DNA of 64,000 bases, taken from contig NC_069095.1 of assembly GCF_947172395.1 (NCBI RefSeq), forward strand, positions 11,531,321-11,595,320, read 5' to 3'. Positions 10,414-21,318 of this stretch are shown piece by piece (position 1 is the first letter of the stretch; each line of letters begins with the position of its first letter). This stretch comes from Bicyclus anynana (Eukaryota > Arthropoda > Insecta > Lepidoptera > Nymphalidae). The translations under genes were made by a program, and so were the position numbers. The notes under the pieces are model-generated. The model was given only the letters and a program-made list of their open reading frames with translations, ran no database searches and was not told the origin of the DNA.

Positions 10414-10663
10414 AATATAACTGGGGGGAGGGGGGGAACTGCGGCTACCTTAATACTATACCTACTATAGAAATGAATACCAGCAAAATTTATCTATAAC
10501 CTGCTTAAGATTAAGACTTGGCCTCGCTAGAACTGCAGTGACTTCTACATTAAAACGAATATTTAAAGCTGCTCTAATAAGGTCAAACCTAAAGAATTTC
10601 TCTGGGCAGGTAGAACAACACAAGAAGAAAAGGGGATTGTTAACCTGTTAAACAAATCCTTCT

Positions 10664-10827
10664 GGAGGGCTATTCTATAACGATGTTTGGTAAGACTCGC
10701 AAGTGCGAGTTTCGATTACACCTCTTTCTTTTTCTTTCTATAGAATTGTGTTAGACAAAGACAGATAGAGGTGAAGTCGTAATTCCCACTTGCGAATCAT
10801 ACAAGACATCGTTACAGAATAGTCCTG
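10664..10827. repeat. MITE with 56-bp TIRs
   Basis: Left arm 10670-10725 (ctattctataacgatg..cacctct) is inverted at 10767-10822 (agaggtgaag..cgttacagaatag) with scattered mismatches; partial pairing extends a few bases outward. The 41-bp interior is pyrimidine-rich (tttctttttctttct). Confidence 0.75.
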
Positions 10828-12060
10828 TTGCGTTCACAAGTCCCAACCGGGATCTGCTAGGAGTTTGTCTCTCTGCCATACGATAAAACTGAACTAAAAA
10901 AACGGACCGCAACGAAAATAACTGTTATAATATCGGCTGACTAACTTAACTATATTTTTTAATAACCTGACCCGAGACTTTAATCCTAGACCTTATTCTA
11001 TGTAGCTAAACCAGCTAACCACAGAACCAATGAGACAATTAGAAATAAAACGGAAACGGTGTAACATTAACCCAGCGTCTTCAAATTCTTCAAAAGTTGA
11101 TAACAAAAAAGTTAAATAGGGAATTAAATTTAAATAAGCGATCGAGAAACGAACGATTGAATTTTTCGCTGATAATATTTTTAATAATAAAACAATGTAA
11201 TCAATGTAATTAACGTTAAAGTAATGTTTACTTTATTACAGAACCTTTCCAGAATCTGCCGTGCAAACCGGTAGTTTTGCAAATACCTACTCAAACTTCA
11301 TGCTTCAAAAGTGGTCTTAAACAAAGCCTACTTGAAAAAAAAACATTTTGATTTTCATATAATTCAAATCAGACGTATATAGCCGTATCAACGCGGGTAA
11401 AGTCGCTCCCATCCTCTACTACTCCACTCGTAATAATACATTAAACAGCACGCACGAAGAACATTCATCAAAGCCTCCCGTCAGCTGTCAAAACAACCGC
11501 GTAAGTCCCAATAACAAGCGAGTATAAACACCAATAAAAGCATTAAAGCAAGCCATAAATTACCTAGAGCAGCATATGTTTATAAACTTCGGGGAATTAC
11601 TGTACTCGAGCAGTGTTGCTAGGTGTGTGATTTGTCTGGAACGTCTATTATTAAGAATCTAGTAATAAGTCTAGACGCACTCTTAATAATGACCTAAAAT
11701 CAGAAAATTATATCATTTTTGGTAGACCAGCGGACGCATACAACATTCGCGTGAAATTTACAAATCACGCGGGAACCATGGACTACAGGATAAATAATAA
11801 ATAGCCTATGTTTAGTTAGATTTTACATAGGCTATTATTTATCCTGATATAAAGCGACTACTTGAATGGAGTGCCAAGAAGTCGTGTTTGGTCCCCACTC
11901 ATTGAGTGGGGACGTTTTTTGATCGCTGATTGTGTAATCACTTTTTAATAGGAGATCGATGATTTTCGACCACACATAAATGGGTTATGGGAAAGGAGAT
12001 GATGAACTTTCTCACAAAAGCTTTATTACTACTTATATTGAAATAGCAATTGTTGAACAA
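10828..12060. other. Unassigned; contains two short hairpins
   Basis: No gene seen. At 11788-11842 'ggataaataat..agcctatgt' is followed by its inverse 'acataggctattatttatcc'. At 11891-11913 gtccccactca and tgagtggggac form a perfect stem with a one-base centre, followed by a T-run. Both could be remnants of MITEs. Confidence 0.5.
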
Positions 12061-12428
12061 TCCTACTAATATTATAAACGCGAAAGTTTGTAATGGATGT
12101 TTGGATGTTTGTTATTCTATAACGCCGCTACTACTGAAGTTATTTAGCTGAAATTTGGAATGGAAATAGATTTTACTCTGGATTAACTAATAGGCATTTT
12201 ATCCCGAAAAAAGTCATGGTTTCTCGAGACTTGCGAAAACTGATGATTTTTACAATATGAAAGTTTGTTTCTCTTTCACGCCTCGACTACTGAACCGAAT
12301 TAGCTGAAATTTCGTGTTAAGATATATTATACCCTGGATTAATACAAAGGCTACTTTTTATCCCGGAAAAATCCATGGTTTCCGAGGGATTTGTGAAAAA
12401 CTAAATTCAAGTCGCGGGCGTCCGCTAG
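12061..12428 (+). mobile_element. Complete non-autonomous Helitron, type F2
   Basis: Begins TC (tcctactaatattataaacg) directly after A 12060 and ends 'gcgggcgtccgctag' before T 12429, the canonical A^T insertion with no duplication. The interior carries two diverged copies of the module 'ctactgaa..ga(a)ttagctgaaattt', 'attaa..aggct..ttttatcccg'. No Rep/helicase coding, so it must be mobilised in trans. Confidence 0.92.
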
Positions 12429-12429
12429 T

Positions 12430-12937
12430 AAACTAACTATAAATGTTAAAACAATTCTTCTTGTTCCGCAAACGAAATGAAATCAGCACACCTACCCTGC
12501 GGGCAGCGTTTCACTCAGCCACTTCCCGAAAATCTCATTACAAAAGGCTTTACGTCTATGAATAACACAGCACCGTTGAATAAACTACGAACGCTCCTTG
12601 ATTGTGTTACGTTTAGGAACTTCCACGGAAATTAACTTTTCCCAAGTAATTTTAGACCGCAGAAGGGTTTTAACTGCGGTCGTGTTATCGTGTTACTGTT
12701 GTAGTATTTTGGAAATTATAAGGGTCTTCAGATTATGAGGATAAACACTTTACAACCATTATAAATTTTAATTGCGTGTACCGTATGGATTAAATATTGA
12801 ATACTCTATAGGTTAATTTATACTTTCATTCATACTTCAAGTCTAAATTTACATTATTTTTATGACTGTTTTGTTTTACTTTCTCCTAGCTTTTTGTGAG
12901 AACAAACAAATGAGAATATTATCACACTATCATCACA
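12430..12937. other. No recognisable feature
   Basis: AT-rich, no supported gene or repeat. Confidence 0.45.
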
Positions 12938-13130
12938 CATTATAAAAGCGAAAGTTTATGTGTAAGTGTGAAAGTGTGTAAGTATGTTTGTTCCTCTTTT
13001 ACGCTGCGGCTATTGCAGCGATTTGGCTGAAATTTGGAATGGAAATAGACTTTACTTTGAATTAACACATAAGTTACTTTCATCCCGGAAAAATCCATGG
13101 TTCCCGCGGGATTTGTGAAAAACTGAATTC
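12938..13130 (+). mobile_element. Helitron F2, 3'-truncated
   Basis: 'attataaaagcgaaagttta' head, a small (gtgtaagt)-like expansion, then 'gcgatttggctgaaatttgg' and 'atcccggaaaaatccatgg'. The GCGGGCGTCCGCTAG end is absent. Confidence 0.8.
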
Positions 13131-13356
13131 ACTGAATACCGGTCAAGTCTTATATTATTTGTGCTATAGTACTTGCTATTGAGTAGAACTTAATAAAGGT
13201 TGTACGTCTGCAGGAAGATCTGCCAGCTGATGTTTTTGAATCGCATGTCTCCGTATTCAGACCCTACAATGGACCTACTAACTACCCTATAGGTTTTGAT
13301 TCCCTTGCGAGAATCAATATAATTAAGTATGCAACATAAGTGGTACATAATGCAAA

Positions 13357-13400
13357 CTATCTTTTAAGAAATATGTTCTATTATATTTCTTAAAAGATAG
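13357..13400. repeat. Perfect 18-bp inverted repeat
   Basis: ctatcttttaagaaatat (13357-13374) and its exact inverse at 13383-13400 enclose an 8-base loop. No family match recognised. Confidence 0.75.
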
Positions 13401-13817
13401 CCTATAATAGAAACTTGTGAAATTGAAGAAACAAATAACTTACTTCGCGACATATCTATTTGCGACATAAAATATATTATGTTGAAATTGAGAACTTCTC
13501 AAAGACTTTATCGACAATATTTTGCCATTTGCGAATATTCTTTGACATGGAAAATGTTCCGACATTTAATAGTGGGTCTGTATATTGAAATGAGACGCAT
13601 TTTATTGATACATTTCATATCGGAGTAAGGAAACCCAATGACGCGTAAACTTAAGATGGGGTCACAGTTCAAGCTATTAGATTTAACTGTTTAAAATTAA
13701 TAGCTTAGCTAAGTGTTTTTCAGATGTATAAATTATTGTTCTACTCGTAATTTTAATACTGTTTGTTTGTTGTAAATGGAAAAAAACATGCAGCAGCGAG
13801 CGTGCATCCATATTTCC
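13401..13817. other. No recognisable feature
   Basis: Nothing supportable. Confidence 0.45.
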
Positions 13818-14231
13818 GAGTAGCCGACGCCCCGCGGTTTCACCAGCCTAGTTTTCGTTTCTGTAAGAATACGGACATAAAATATAGCCTATAATACTCA
13901 TAAATAACATGGCTTTCTAGTGGTAAAATAATTTCAAAATCGGTTCAGTAGATCCAAAATTCAAAAAATTCATTTATTTCAAGTAGGCTCAGTTTACAGA
14001 CACTTTTGACACGTCAGTTGACTATTTGTAAAGATTCTACCACCGATTCGGAAGGCAGGTTCTGCTGAGAAGATACCGGCAAGAAACTCGACAGTTGCTC
14101 TTTTGAAATAAATAAAGTCATACAGATTTAAAAATTTACAATTGATAACAATTACGATTTCTTATAGTTTTACTTCCTGTGTGAAGGTGATTACCTGCAA
14201 TACCATAAACTTTACCTCTTTATAGTATTAC
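13818..14231 (-). mobile_element. Helitron F1 split by a LINE 3'-end insertion
   Basis: On the minus strand the Helitron head is at 14195-14231 (aaactttacctctttatagt on plus) and the 3' half at 13818-13957 (tagccgacgccccgcggttt on plus). Between them, about 13958-14190, sits foreign sequence starting 'attcatttatttcaagtagg'. CTAG is altered to CGAG at the 3' terminus. No clear duplication could be defined at the junctions. Confidence 0.75.
13958..14130 (-). mobile_element. LINE 3'-end fragment nested in Helitron
   Basis: The block 'attcatttatttcaagtagg', 'acacgtcagttgactatttg', 'accaccgattcggaaggcag' and 'gccggcaagaaactc'-like text is, from memory, a very common LINE 3' region in butterflies, here reversed. 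It keeps no RT motif. A tail match in the other orientation is at 5331-5378. Confidence 0.6.
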
Positions 14232-14737
14232 CTAATATCTACTTATAATAAGTATAGGTGTTAGAGACAAAACAGACCACTAATGAATTTAAACGAGTTC
14301 AGTTTCGTAGCGAGACTAACGAAGCAAAACTAGTTTTTCATAATAAAACAATAACTCCCCAAATTTAATGAATCAATGATGGGACTGCACAATCTGTAAT
14401 ATCTTCTGCCATATCTATAGCTCCGAACGCTGGAGTGAGAACTTAACGATGGCTGTGTCTACTTCTAGGCCGCTGACGTAATCTTAAAAAGGGGTCCAAG
14501 TTAGTTGGGCATTGTGAACGGACAATTATGTAAATAGAAAATTCCTTATTGGTGGTATTTTTGCGCTCCATGTATTTTAGGGCGGAGTTCTGCTCAGTGA
14601 GTGTGAACGCAATATTGCCTTGGACCCTCCATTAGGGGGACATTATAATAATGATTCCAAATCTTGACTACTTGGCCGTTTAATTTCAGAAATGGTCTTT
14701 TAGTAATAGGAGAATGCTCTATGCCACATTAATTTTG
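14232..14737. other. Mostly unassigned; possible MITE at 14493-14628
   Basis: 'gggtccaagttag..cattgtgaac' near 14493 and 'gtgtgaacgcaa..cttggaccc' near 14628 are roughly inverted, which could be weak TIRs. The rest shows nothing. Confidence 0.35.
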
Positions 14738-15040
14738 AGAGCCATGTTAGTCCAGTGGATATGACCTCTGCTCTGCCTCCGATTTCAGAGGGCACAGGTT
14801 CGAATCCGGTCCGGGGCATGCTTCAACTTTTCAGTTATGTGCATTTTAAGAAATTAAATATCACCTATCTCAAGCGGTGAAGAAAAAACATCGTGGGGAA
14901 ACCTACATACCTAAGAATTTTCTTAATTCTCTACGTGTGTAGAGTATACAATCCGTGTTGGACCAAAGTGGTGGACTAATGGTCTAACCCCTCTCATTCT
15001 GAGAAAAGACTCGTGCTCAGTGGTGAGCCGAAAATGGGTT
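14738..15040 (+). mobile_element. SINE-A copy, diverged, near full length
   Basis: Has the A-box region (gttagtccagtgga), a small internal duplication (ctctgctctgcctcc), B box 'caggttcgaatcc', the body and the 3' 'gccgaaaatgggttg' end, without a long TGA tail. Numerous substitutions mark it as old. Confidence 0.88.
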
Positions 15041-15582
15041 GCTAATGACTACTATTTTACTTGTAGTACAATATACATATATGAATACATGAATACAAGA
15101 AAAAATTAAAAATCTAATTAGGTATACATACCTAAAATATGCAGATATAGAACTTCTGACAATATCATGTAAGCGACATCACACATATACCATAATCAAA
15201 TTGAGACATTAACAGGTCGCTTATATATTATCCAGTCGCTTCACAATGACGTAACCTCATTAGTTGCTCGCTCAGCATTTTTTACCCGAACCAAGTACAT
15301 AAAAGATCCTCGCGTGCCGACCACCTATCACCGAGAGAACCGCCGGCTAATGAAGACAAAAACCGTTATCAGCGAGTTATTTGTGCGCCACGTATTTTAC
15401 TACCTGCAATATACCGGCTAGGGGTAACTTACTACTGGGATTTATGAATACACATTAATTTGATAGTAAATTGTTGTTAGAACGTATAAAATTTTCTGTA
15501 CACGAGGTCAATTCTGTACATGAAATATATTTCCAAATAAACTAATTGGGGGTGATTAGTGATCGATACTGATGTCAAATTT
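15041..15582. other. No recognisable feature
   Basis: AT-rich; no supported feature. Confidence 0.45.
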
Positions 15583-15800
15583 TTGTCTGTCTGGTATTTT
15601 CGTTAAAGAAACAAAAACTACTCGACGGATTTTAACGAAACTTGGTACAATTATTCTTCATTTTCCTGGGCAGGTTATACTATACTTTTCAACACGCGAC
15701 GATCAATAGCACCAGAGCAGTGAAGGGAAATTGGGAAAACGGGAGCAGTTACATCATTTTTACAGCGATACTACTGTACGAGTAAGGGCTGCATTAAAGA
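15583..15800 (+). mobile_element. Helitron-like repeat, 3' end lost
   Basis: 'tggtattttcgttaaagaaa', 'actactcgacgg', 'cctgggcaggttatac', 'gagcagtgaagggaaattgg' and 'gcgatactactgtacg' follow the order I recall for another lepidopteran Helitron subfamily. The CTAG end is not found. The short open frame running through it is not a gene. Confidence 0.5.
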
Positions 15801-16071
15801 GGTCTAAGGGAGGTATAAGAAATAATAATATTCACTTAAAATGTATTAATCGCGTAAATGAAGTTCAAGTAGGCATATTAACGCAGAAAACACCTAAGAA
15901 ATTTGATTATAATTAAAGTACAGATACTAAGGCTATAAAGCTATTATAGGAATGAGAGATCTCGTAAAAACGTAAAGCCGTCCGTAAAACACGGGCCGTA
16001 TCTCGTTTACGCGCACTTGAGCCACCTAACAAAGGGCTACAGTCACACCGTTACGTCCAAAAGCCATCAAT
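15801..16071. other. No recognisable feature
   Basis: Nothing supportable in this short stretch. Confidence 0.4.
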
Positions 16072-16263
16072 TAATAGGCTAGTTGACATTTTTTTTAATT
16101 CTTAAATAGTTGAATAACGTTCTACTAGATTGAAAAAAAAAATCATATTTTTTGAGACGTGACTACATGAAAGTTTTAGTTTTTAAATGTTTGTTCAACT
16201 GTTACATGACGTCAACAAACACGAAGTGTATCAAATCCCTTACAAACGGAGCATTTGACAAAT
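16072..16263 (+). repeat. Left half of TIR element L
   Basis: Begins 'taataggctagttgac' and continues with 'gttctacta(g)attgaaaaa', 'gactacatgaaagttt', 'caaatccctta' and 'cggagc.tttgaca', colinear with the complete copy at 54611-55066. The right half is missing; a SINE-B copy follows at the break. Confidence 0.7.
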
Positions 16264-16512
16264 TCTTAATTTGTCCAGATCTGGCTTGTGGGAAGCTTCG
16301 GCCGTGGCTAGCCTACTATGGCTACCCTACCGGCAAAGACGTACCGCCAAGCGATTTAGCGTTCCGGTACGATGCCGTGTAGAAACCGAATGGGGTGTGG
16401 ATTTTCATCCTCCTCCTAACAAGTTAGCCCGCTTCCATCTTAGACTGCATCATCACTTAACATCAGGTGAGATTGTAGTCAAGGGCTAACTTGTAAAGAA
16501 GAATAAAAAAAT
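16264..16512 (+). mobile_element. SINE-B copy, 5'-truncated
   Basis: SINE-B body in sense orientation: 'cttcggccgtggctag', 'ccggcaaagacgtaccgcca', 'agcgatttagcgttccggta', 'gtgtggattttcatcctcc', 'cttagactgcatcatcactt', 'gattgtagtcaagggctaac' and oligo-A tail 'gaataaaaaaa'. The tRNA-like head is missing. Confidence 0.92.
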
Positions 16513-17066
16513 CCTATCCAACGTTACGGTGTAATAGGCGGCCGTGAAACCGTAAAATGAGTGAAATCCAAAGGCCCGGATTGTTATGGTTCTGAAGGAA
16601 TAATAATGAGGTGCTCATGGACCTGGTAATTTGGTTCCAGAGCTCGATGCTTTCAAACGCAAGTTTATAGACCAGATATTCCAGGAGACGTGCTTGACGT
16701 ATTTTTATCATAAAATTTATAATGACTTCAAAGTAGGTTATAATAATTTTACTACCATTTTCTATTCTACATTTTCTAACCTCCCACAATTTGAACTCCA
16801 TTTTGTCTTTATGGTTAATTTTAGTTTTCCTGCTTGTCCGAGATACATTGCCTTTTGATGTTTTATATTTGTGGTTATCAGATTATATTGATTTTTTTTA
16901 TTTAAAGTTTAGATTTTTTTAATATGTGCACGTTATTTACCTACTTTAATTTAAGAAATGCCGTTCGTTGTCAACTAACTGAGTTAAAAATCCCATTTAT
17001 TCCAATTACTCCATCAGAGAATCGTATATTATCCCGTCACAATATAAAGTCTTTTTACAATAACTG
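16513..17066. other. No recognisable feature
   Basis: Open stretches of up to about 95 codons overlap on both strands without motifs and are regarded as chance. Confidence 0.4.
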
Positions 17067-17245
17067 CCTCGTAGGTCTAGTGGTTAACCCATGTAGCTTT
17101 GGATGACGGGTCCTGGGTTCGAATCCTATGTCACGCTGTAAAAAATTGAGAATTTCGTTCCTCCAAAAAGTTCTCGGTAAAAAATCTCTACTCGTATTCA
17201 GATTTTTCGATCCCAGTCCCCTTAAAGAGTTAAAAAGGTACAAAA
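17067..17245 (+). mobile_element. tRNA-like SINE-C head
   Basis: 'gcctcgtaggtctagtggtt' looks like an A-box region and 'gtcctgggttcgaatcct' a B box about 45 bases later, followed by a non-tRNA body (aaattgagaatttcg..). It would read as a tRNA-derived SINE rather than a tRNA because the acceptor stem does not close. Confidence 0.7.
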
Positions 17246-17341
17246 TATTATTTTACCTACTTTAATAAACAAAAGGCCTTAATGTACCTAACTAGGGGGC
17301 CAAGTCGAGCTTTGCTTTGACTTATTCAACTTGACTACTTC

Positions 17342-17487
17342 ACCCGGCAAGCGATTAAGCGTTCCGGTACGATGTCGTGTAGAAACCAAAAGGTGTGTGG
17401 ATTTTCATTCTCCTCCTAACAAGTTATCTCGCATCTTAGACTGTATCATCACTTCCCACTAGGTGAGATTGTATTCAAGGGCTAATA
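17342..17487 (+). mobile_element. SINE-B 3' fragment
   Basis: 'caagcgattaagcgttccgg', 'gtgtggattttcattctcct', 'gcatcttagactgtatcatc' and 'gattgtattcaagggctaa', with a small deletion after 'aagttatctcgc'. Diverged copy. Confidence 0.85.
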
Positions 17488-17861
17488 AAGTTACTCGAAC
17501 ATTCCATATGCTATCATCACCTATCGGCGACAAACAGAGGCTTTAGCCGCTTATATACAAGATAACGAGCCCACACAAGCCTATACCAACATAACATTGT
17601 CCATAAAAATGTTCCATATCGAACAACCTTGATCCAATTCAGATTATCGCTAGATTGTCTAATACGAGTCTAGGCGCTAGGCGAAAAATGGCGGAAAAAT
17701 ATTCACAAAGTTGGCAACCGACGCCGTTTTTTTCGCTAGCCAATTGACACGGTTTAAAAGTAGCACGGCTATCGTGGGCGGGCACAACAAACCGTTTCAA
17801 AATAAACTAATTTCGACGCGGGCCGCGTAATTTTTGACCCCATTTTGGATGCGGGTTATTA
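17488..17861. other. No recognisable feature
   Basis: Locally GC-richer around 17700-17850, with no coding or repeat support. Confidence 0.4.
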
Positions 17862-18005
17862 CACTCTACGTTTTAATCGACTTCTTGTTAGGGCTATGAT
17901 TATTTTGTATATGCTAGCATTATGAGCATTTTGCACTCTACGTATTAATCGACTTCTTGTTAGGACTATGATTATTTTGTATACGCTTGCATTTTGAGCA
18001 TATTG
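17862..18005 (+). repeat. Tandem repeat, two units of 72 bp
   Basis: Units start at 17862 and 17934 (cactctacg.(t)ttaatcgac, ttcttgttagg.ctatgatt, attttgtata.gct.gcatt). They differ at only a few positions. No function inferred. Confidence 0.85.
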
Positions 18006-18886
18006 CATTTAAATTATATTTAATCTAAGATCCCGTATGACCTTCACCGACCTGTCTACCGAATGAAAACTTTTTTATATCATATTAAAATTATCATTAT
18101 ATATTTTAAATGTGTTGACTAAAAATTTTCAGTTCTAAGACATTTTAGAATACTATAATTAGCAACACATATACTTTTATCAATTATACACCAAAATAAT
18201 TCAAAGCACTCATAATTAAATCGTTGTATGTGTCACCGAAAGATTGAATAAACTATTAGTCAAACTGACGAAAAATAATACAAGTACCAACCAGTCGTAC
18301 GTACCTACTCAAATGACTACATTATTTTTTTTAAAAAAAAAAAAACCTTAATCTAACTAAACAACAGCTGATAGCGTCTTAGTGATGAAGTATTTTCATT
18401 CTGCATTTCTTGAAAGACACTTTTTAATGTAATTACTTTGAGCTACACCATGAAACTAAATGTGCAAAAAATTAAAAATTGCCCAAATTTTTTTACAGTC
18501 AAAATCATTTTCATGTATTTTTTTTTTATTTAGGAAACAACCTTTTCTTAGCATGGTTGGTGACATCGTGAAGTGACCATGTTATATCATATCTTATATA
18601 CACAAAAACAATTTCAAACTTTTAAACATAGAATAAGATGTAGTGTCCTAGCAACAATGGCAATTCGCCAATTCTACACGCACAGTTTCTACCTTCCACG
18701 GCAATTTTTTCTCATGTATCTACTCACGTAGCCGAACCCGCAAAAACGCTTTTTACATTACGCAAGACCAGAATCACAAAGCATCAGATAAAGTAACGGC
18801 CAAGGCAGACTCGTATGCATGTAAGGAACCCATTGGTGAAATAGTTATCGTTAAGATAAAAATACAAATTAATCAATACATAAACT
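18006..18886. other. No recognisable feature
   Basis: AT-rich, several A and T runs, no supported gene, RNA or repeat. Confidence 0.45.
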
Positions 18887-19025
18887 GCCTCGTTAATCCA
18901 GTGATTACTGATTAGCTTATGTGGTTTCGACGTCCACGAGATCCGGGGTTCGTATCCCAGGTCGGGCCATGAAATACTGAGTTAATATTTTCAGTTAAAA
19001 TTCTTGGCCCAGAGTTGGGAAGCGT

Positions 19026-19182
19026 AAAGCCTTAATAGCTCAACGGTAAAGCGGTCGGACTCATCACCGTGGGTGGTGGTTCGATCCGCAGTTGGTCTAT
19101 TGTCGTACCCACTCCTAATACAGTATTTCGCGACTAGTTGGAGGGGAATGAGAAATTGGCAAATTAAAAAAAAAAAAAGTTG
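19026..19182 (+). mobile_element. SINE-D copy
   Basis: tRNA-like 'aatagctcaacggtaaagcg', 'ggtggttcgatcc' (B box), 'ttgtcgtacccactcctaat', 'actagttggaggggaatgag' and an oligo-A tail at 19168-19179. A second copy is at 44716-44880. Confidence 0.8.
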
Positions 19183-19375
19183 GCCGTATTACATTTAAAT
19201 TTGAAACCAATATAGGAAACGAAGCAACGCTTTCCCGATCAGTCTGTGAGCTCACCCTGGGGTCAGTCCTGAAAATCAGCGCTACAGTTAGTATTAAGTC
19301 TCATGTTTTCTCCTAATTGTTTTATGTTTTTTTGGCTGAATAAATGATTTTATTATTATTATTATCATTACATCC
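19183..19375 (+). mobile_element. LINE 3' UTR fragment
   Basis: Non-coding block ending 'gctgaataaatgattttatt' with a (tta)n tail, the usual look of a LINE 3' end with AATAAA signal. It lies between SINE-D and the second half of SINE-C. Clade not determined. Confidence 0.5.
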
Positions 19376-19560
19376 CCGTGCTTCGGAGAGCACACTAAGC
19401 TGTCAGTCCCAGCCACTACCAATATCATCTAATAGTGGTCGTTTTACAAACATTATCACCCGCCAACCCCCATCGGAGCACCGTTGTGGGTCTAAACTTC
19501 ATATTCCCTCTCCTTAATAGAGGGAGGCTTGGTTCTGTAATGGACTGTTAAAATAGGCTG

Positions 19561-19859
19561 ATAATTATGAAAATAAAAATAAGAGCTTAGCAGAAATTAT
19601 ATAAAGAATATCGTAGGGAACCCTAAAATTCCTCTCCAGTAGTACAGATGGCCACCAATGGTCCCGAATATAAACTGCGAGATTTCCTCCGGCCCGGGGT
19701 AATGCCTTGTGAATTGGTTTGCAAATCTTCCTTGTTTGAATTGTCCGGGCCATCCGATATTAAACTCTCTAGTATCCTGGTGAAAAAAGAAGGAATGGAA
19801 TTTTAAATATAATTATTTAATGATTTTAAACTTATTTCGTGGTTGTTCATTATGAATGT
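19561..19859. other. No recognisable feature
   Basis: Contains an open stretch on the minus strand (19565-19753) without motifs; treated as chance. Confidence 0.35.
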
Positions 19860-20060
19860 TATTTAAACGGGTACATACCACGATAAAACGTCGAGATTTT
19901 TATTGTCGATATTTCGACCCAGTTGCATGGATCGTGGTCACGACGGGACTGAAGTTGCGAGATGAGAAGTGAAGTCAGCTGTTAGGAGCAGAATCGATCT
20001 ACCCTCTTTCTTGTTCTTTTTCTTTTTTCAACGACCTCGCGTTTTTGGCTGTTTAGGCAA
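19860..20060. repeat. Dispersed repeat, possibly Penelope-like terminal sequence
   Basis: 'cgtcgagatttttattgtcg', 'atatttcgacccagttgcat' and 'ggatcgtggtcacgacggga' are a combination I recall from repeats flanking Penelope-like retroelements. No RT or GIY-YIG coding is nearby, so the class is a guess. No hammerhead core was found. Confidence 0.3.
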
Positions 20061-20289
20061 TTTTTTTTTTGTTATTATGCGTATCGCGGCGCCCTCTTGG
20101 TTTGCATAATTCTACCACCGGGTTCCACTCGCTGGCTAGTTTGAAACCATCTTCCCGATAATTATTTAACTAGTAATAATTAGTAAAATTATTTTTTATA
20201 TTCTTAAGGTAGGGATTTTCAATAAACATTCGTCAATAGTTCACGATCGACCTTTAGTTTTAAATTAATATATGGTATAAAAAGCAAAT

Positions 20290-20466
20290 TACGTTTTATT
20301 ACTCGGGGATAGTGGAGCTTCCCAACAGTGAAAGAATTTTTTAAATCGGTTCAGTAGTTTCACAGCCTATTCAATGCAAAATAAACAAATCTTTCCTCTG
20401 TATTATATTAGTATAGATATTTTATTATTCTCACGGGAAAGGGACCTACGAGGAGAGTCGGCTAGT
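20290..20466. mobile_element. Two Helitron fragments back to back
   Basis: On the minus strand, 20300-20418 carries 'aaatcggttcagtagtttca', 'aaacaaatctttcctctgta' and 'ttatattagtatagat' (a Helitron head, reversed). On the plus strand 20430-20466 has 'tctcacgggaaagggac..gtcggctagt', a Helitron 3' end with intact CTAG. Confidence 0.65.
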
Positions 20467-20713
20467 CACTCATATTTTTAATTTAACAGTCAAAGAAGAA
20501 AACTTCAAAAATTTAATTAAGCTCGTATCTTAACGATAATTCCTGAAACCACATTCTCATTTCAACCTGACTCCAACAAACGCGGCGAAGTTTCTAACGA
20601 GTTGTGGAGTTCAACTCTTTGCTCAGAATATTTGTGGTTAGTTCGTATTAACCAACGTGTTTAGAGCCGCTTTCAAGATTAATTTCGAAATAACACTTGA
20701 TCATATTAAATAA

Positions 20714-20783
20714 CTAGCGGACGCCCGCGACTTCGTCTGCGTGTAATTTAGTTTTTCACAAATCCTTCGGGAACCAACATGTT
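20714..20783 (-). mobile_element. Helitron F2 3' end
   Basis: 'ctagcggacgcccgcgactt', 'cgtctgcgtg' and 'tttttcacaaatcc' form the F2 terminus including the hairpin GCGGACG..CGTC(T)GC. The rest of the element is absent. Confidence 0.85.
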
Positions 20784-20811
20784 ATGTAAAACACTTACAT
20801 AAAACATTCGT

Positions 20812-21103
20812 TATCAGCCCATATTCGGCTCATTGAGCTCGTTCTCCTCTCAGAATGAGAGGGGTTAGGCCAATACACCACGCTGGCCCAATGCGGATTG
20901 GCAGACTTCACACACGCAGCGAATTAAGAAAATTCTCTGGTATGCAGGTTTCCTCACGATGTTTTCCTTCACCGTTTGAGACACGTGATATTATTAAAAT
21001 GCACACAACTGAAAAGTTGGAGGTGCATGCCCGGGACCGGATTCGAACCCACACCCTCCGGTATCGGAGGCAGAGGTCATATCCACGGGCTATCACGGCT
21101 TTC
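20812..21103 (-). mobile_element. SINE-A copy
   Basis: Minus-strand copy with nearly complete body, B box 'ggattcgaacccacaccctc' and A-box side 'atatccacgggctatcacgg'. Two small deletions (near 20845 and 20993) distinguish it. No clear flanking duplication. Confidence 0.9.
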
Positions 21104-21139
21104 TATCACTATTGTAGTACCAACTCCTAACACAGTCTC

Positions 21140-21318
21140 TACGATCATTACCATCATTATCATTATCTTCATTATCATCATCATCATCATTAACAGCCAA
21201 TGAACTTCGACTGCTGGACATAGGCCTCTTGCGTAGGCTTCCAACAAAACGGTCTCGAGCGACCAGCATCCAGCGACTCCCTGCTACTCGCTTGATGTCC
21301 TCGATCCAGCTAGTGGAT
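21140..21318 (-). mobile_element. RTE-type LINE 3' end
   Basis: A long (atgatg)n-type tail at 21145-21190, then 'gcctcttgcgtaggcttcca', 'gcatccagcgactccctgct' and 'cgcttgatgtcctcgatcca' as the reversed RTE C-terminal coding end (ED-I-x-R-V-A-G-S-R-W). Truncated at the 5' side within the GRP-T-R-W region. Confidence 0.88.

Larger units (their letters stand above)
18887..19560 (+). mobile_element. SINE-C copy interrupted by other retroelements
   Basis: The 5' part (18887-19020) has an A-box-like 'ccagtgattactga' and B box 'ggggttcgtatcccagg' with 'cccagagttgggaagcg'. The expected continuation 'ccgtgcttcggagagcacac', 'caacccccatcggagcacc', 'ctctccttaa.gagggaggc' appears only from about 19376 to 19560. 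The intervening 350 bases belong to SINE-D and a LINE 3' end, so the insertion came later. Exact junctions are uncertain. Confidence 0.65.

Noticed and set aside
11891..11920. Perfect GC stem followed by a T-run, like a bacterial intrinsic terminator
   Set aside because: The window is eukaryotic by every other feature; no operon or gene precedes it. Treated as a short palindrome.
16152..16489. Small ORFs across SINE-B as peptides
   Set aside because: They run through element L and SINE-B sequence and recur in any SINE-B copy by chance.
17067..17130. tRNA gene near 17.1 kb
   Set aside because: A and B boxes are present but the cloverleaf does not complete; it fits a SINE-C head.
19860..20060. 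Hammerhead ribozyme of a Penelope-like element
   Set aside because: No CTGATGA..GAAA core with matching stems could be found.
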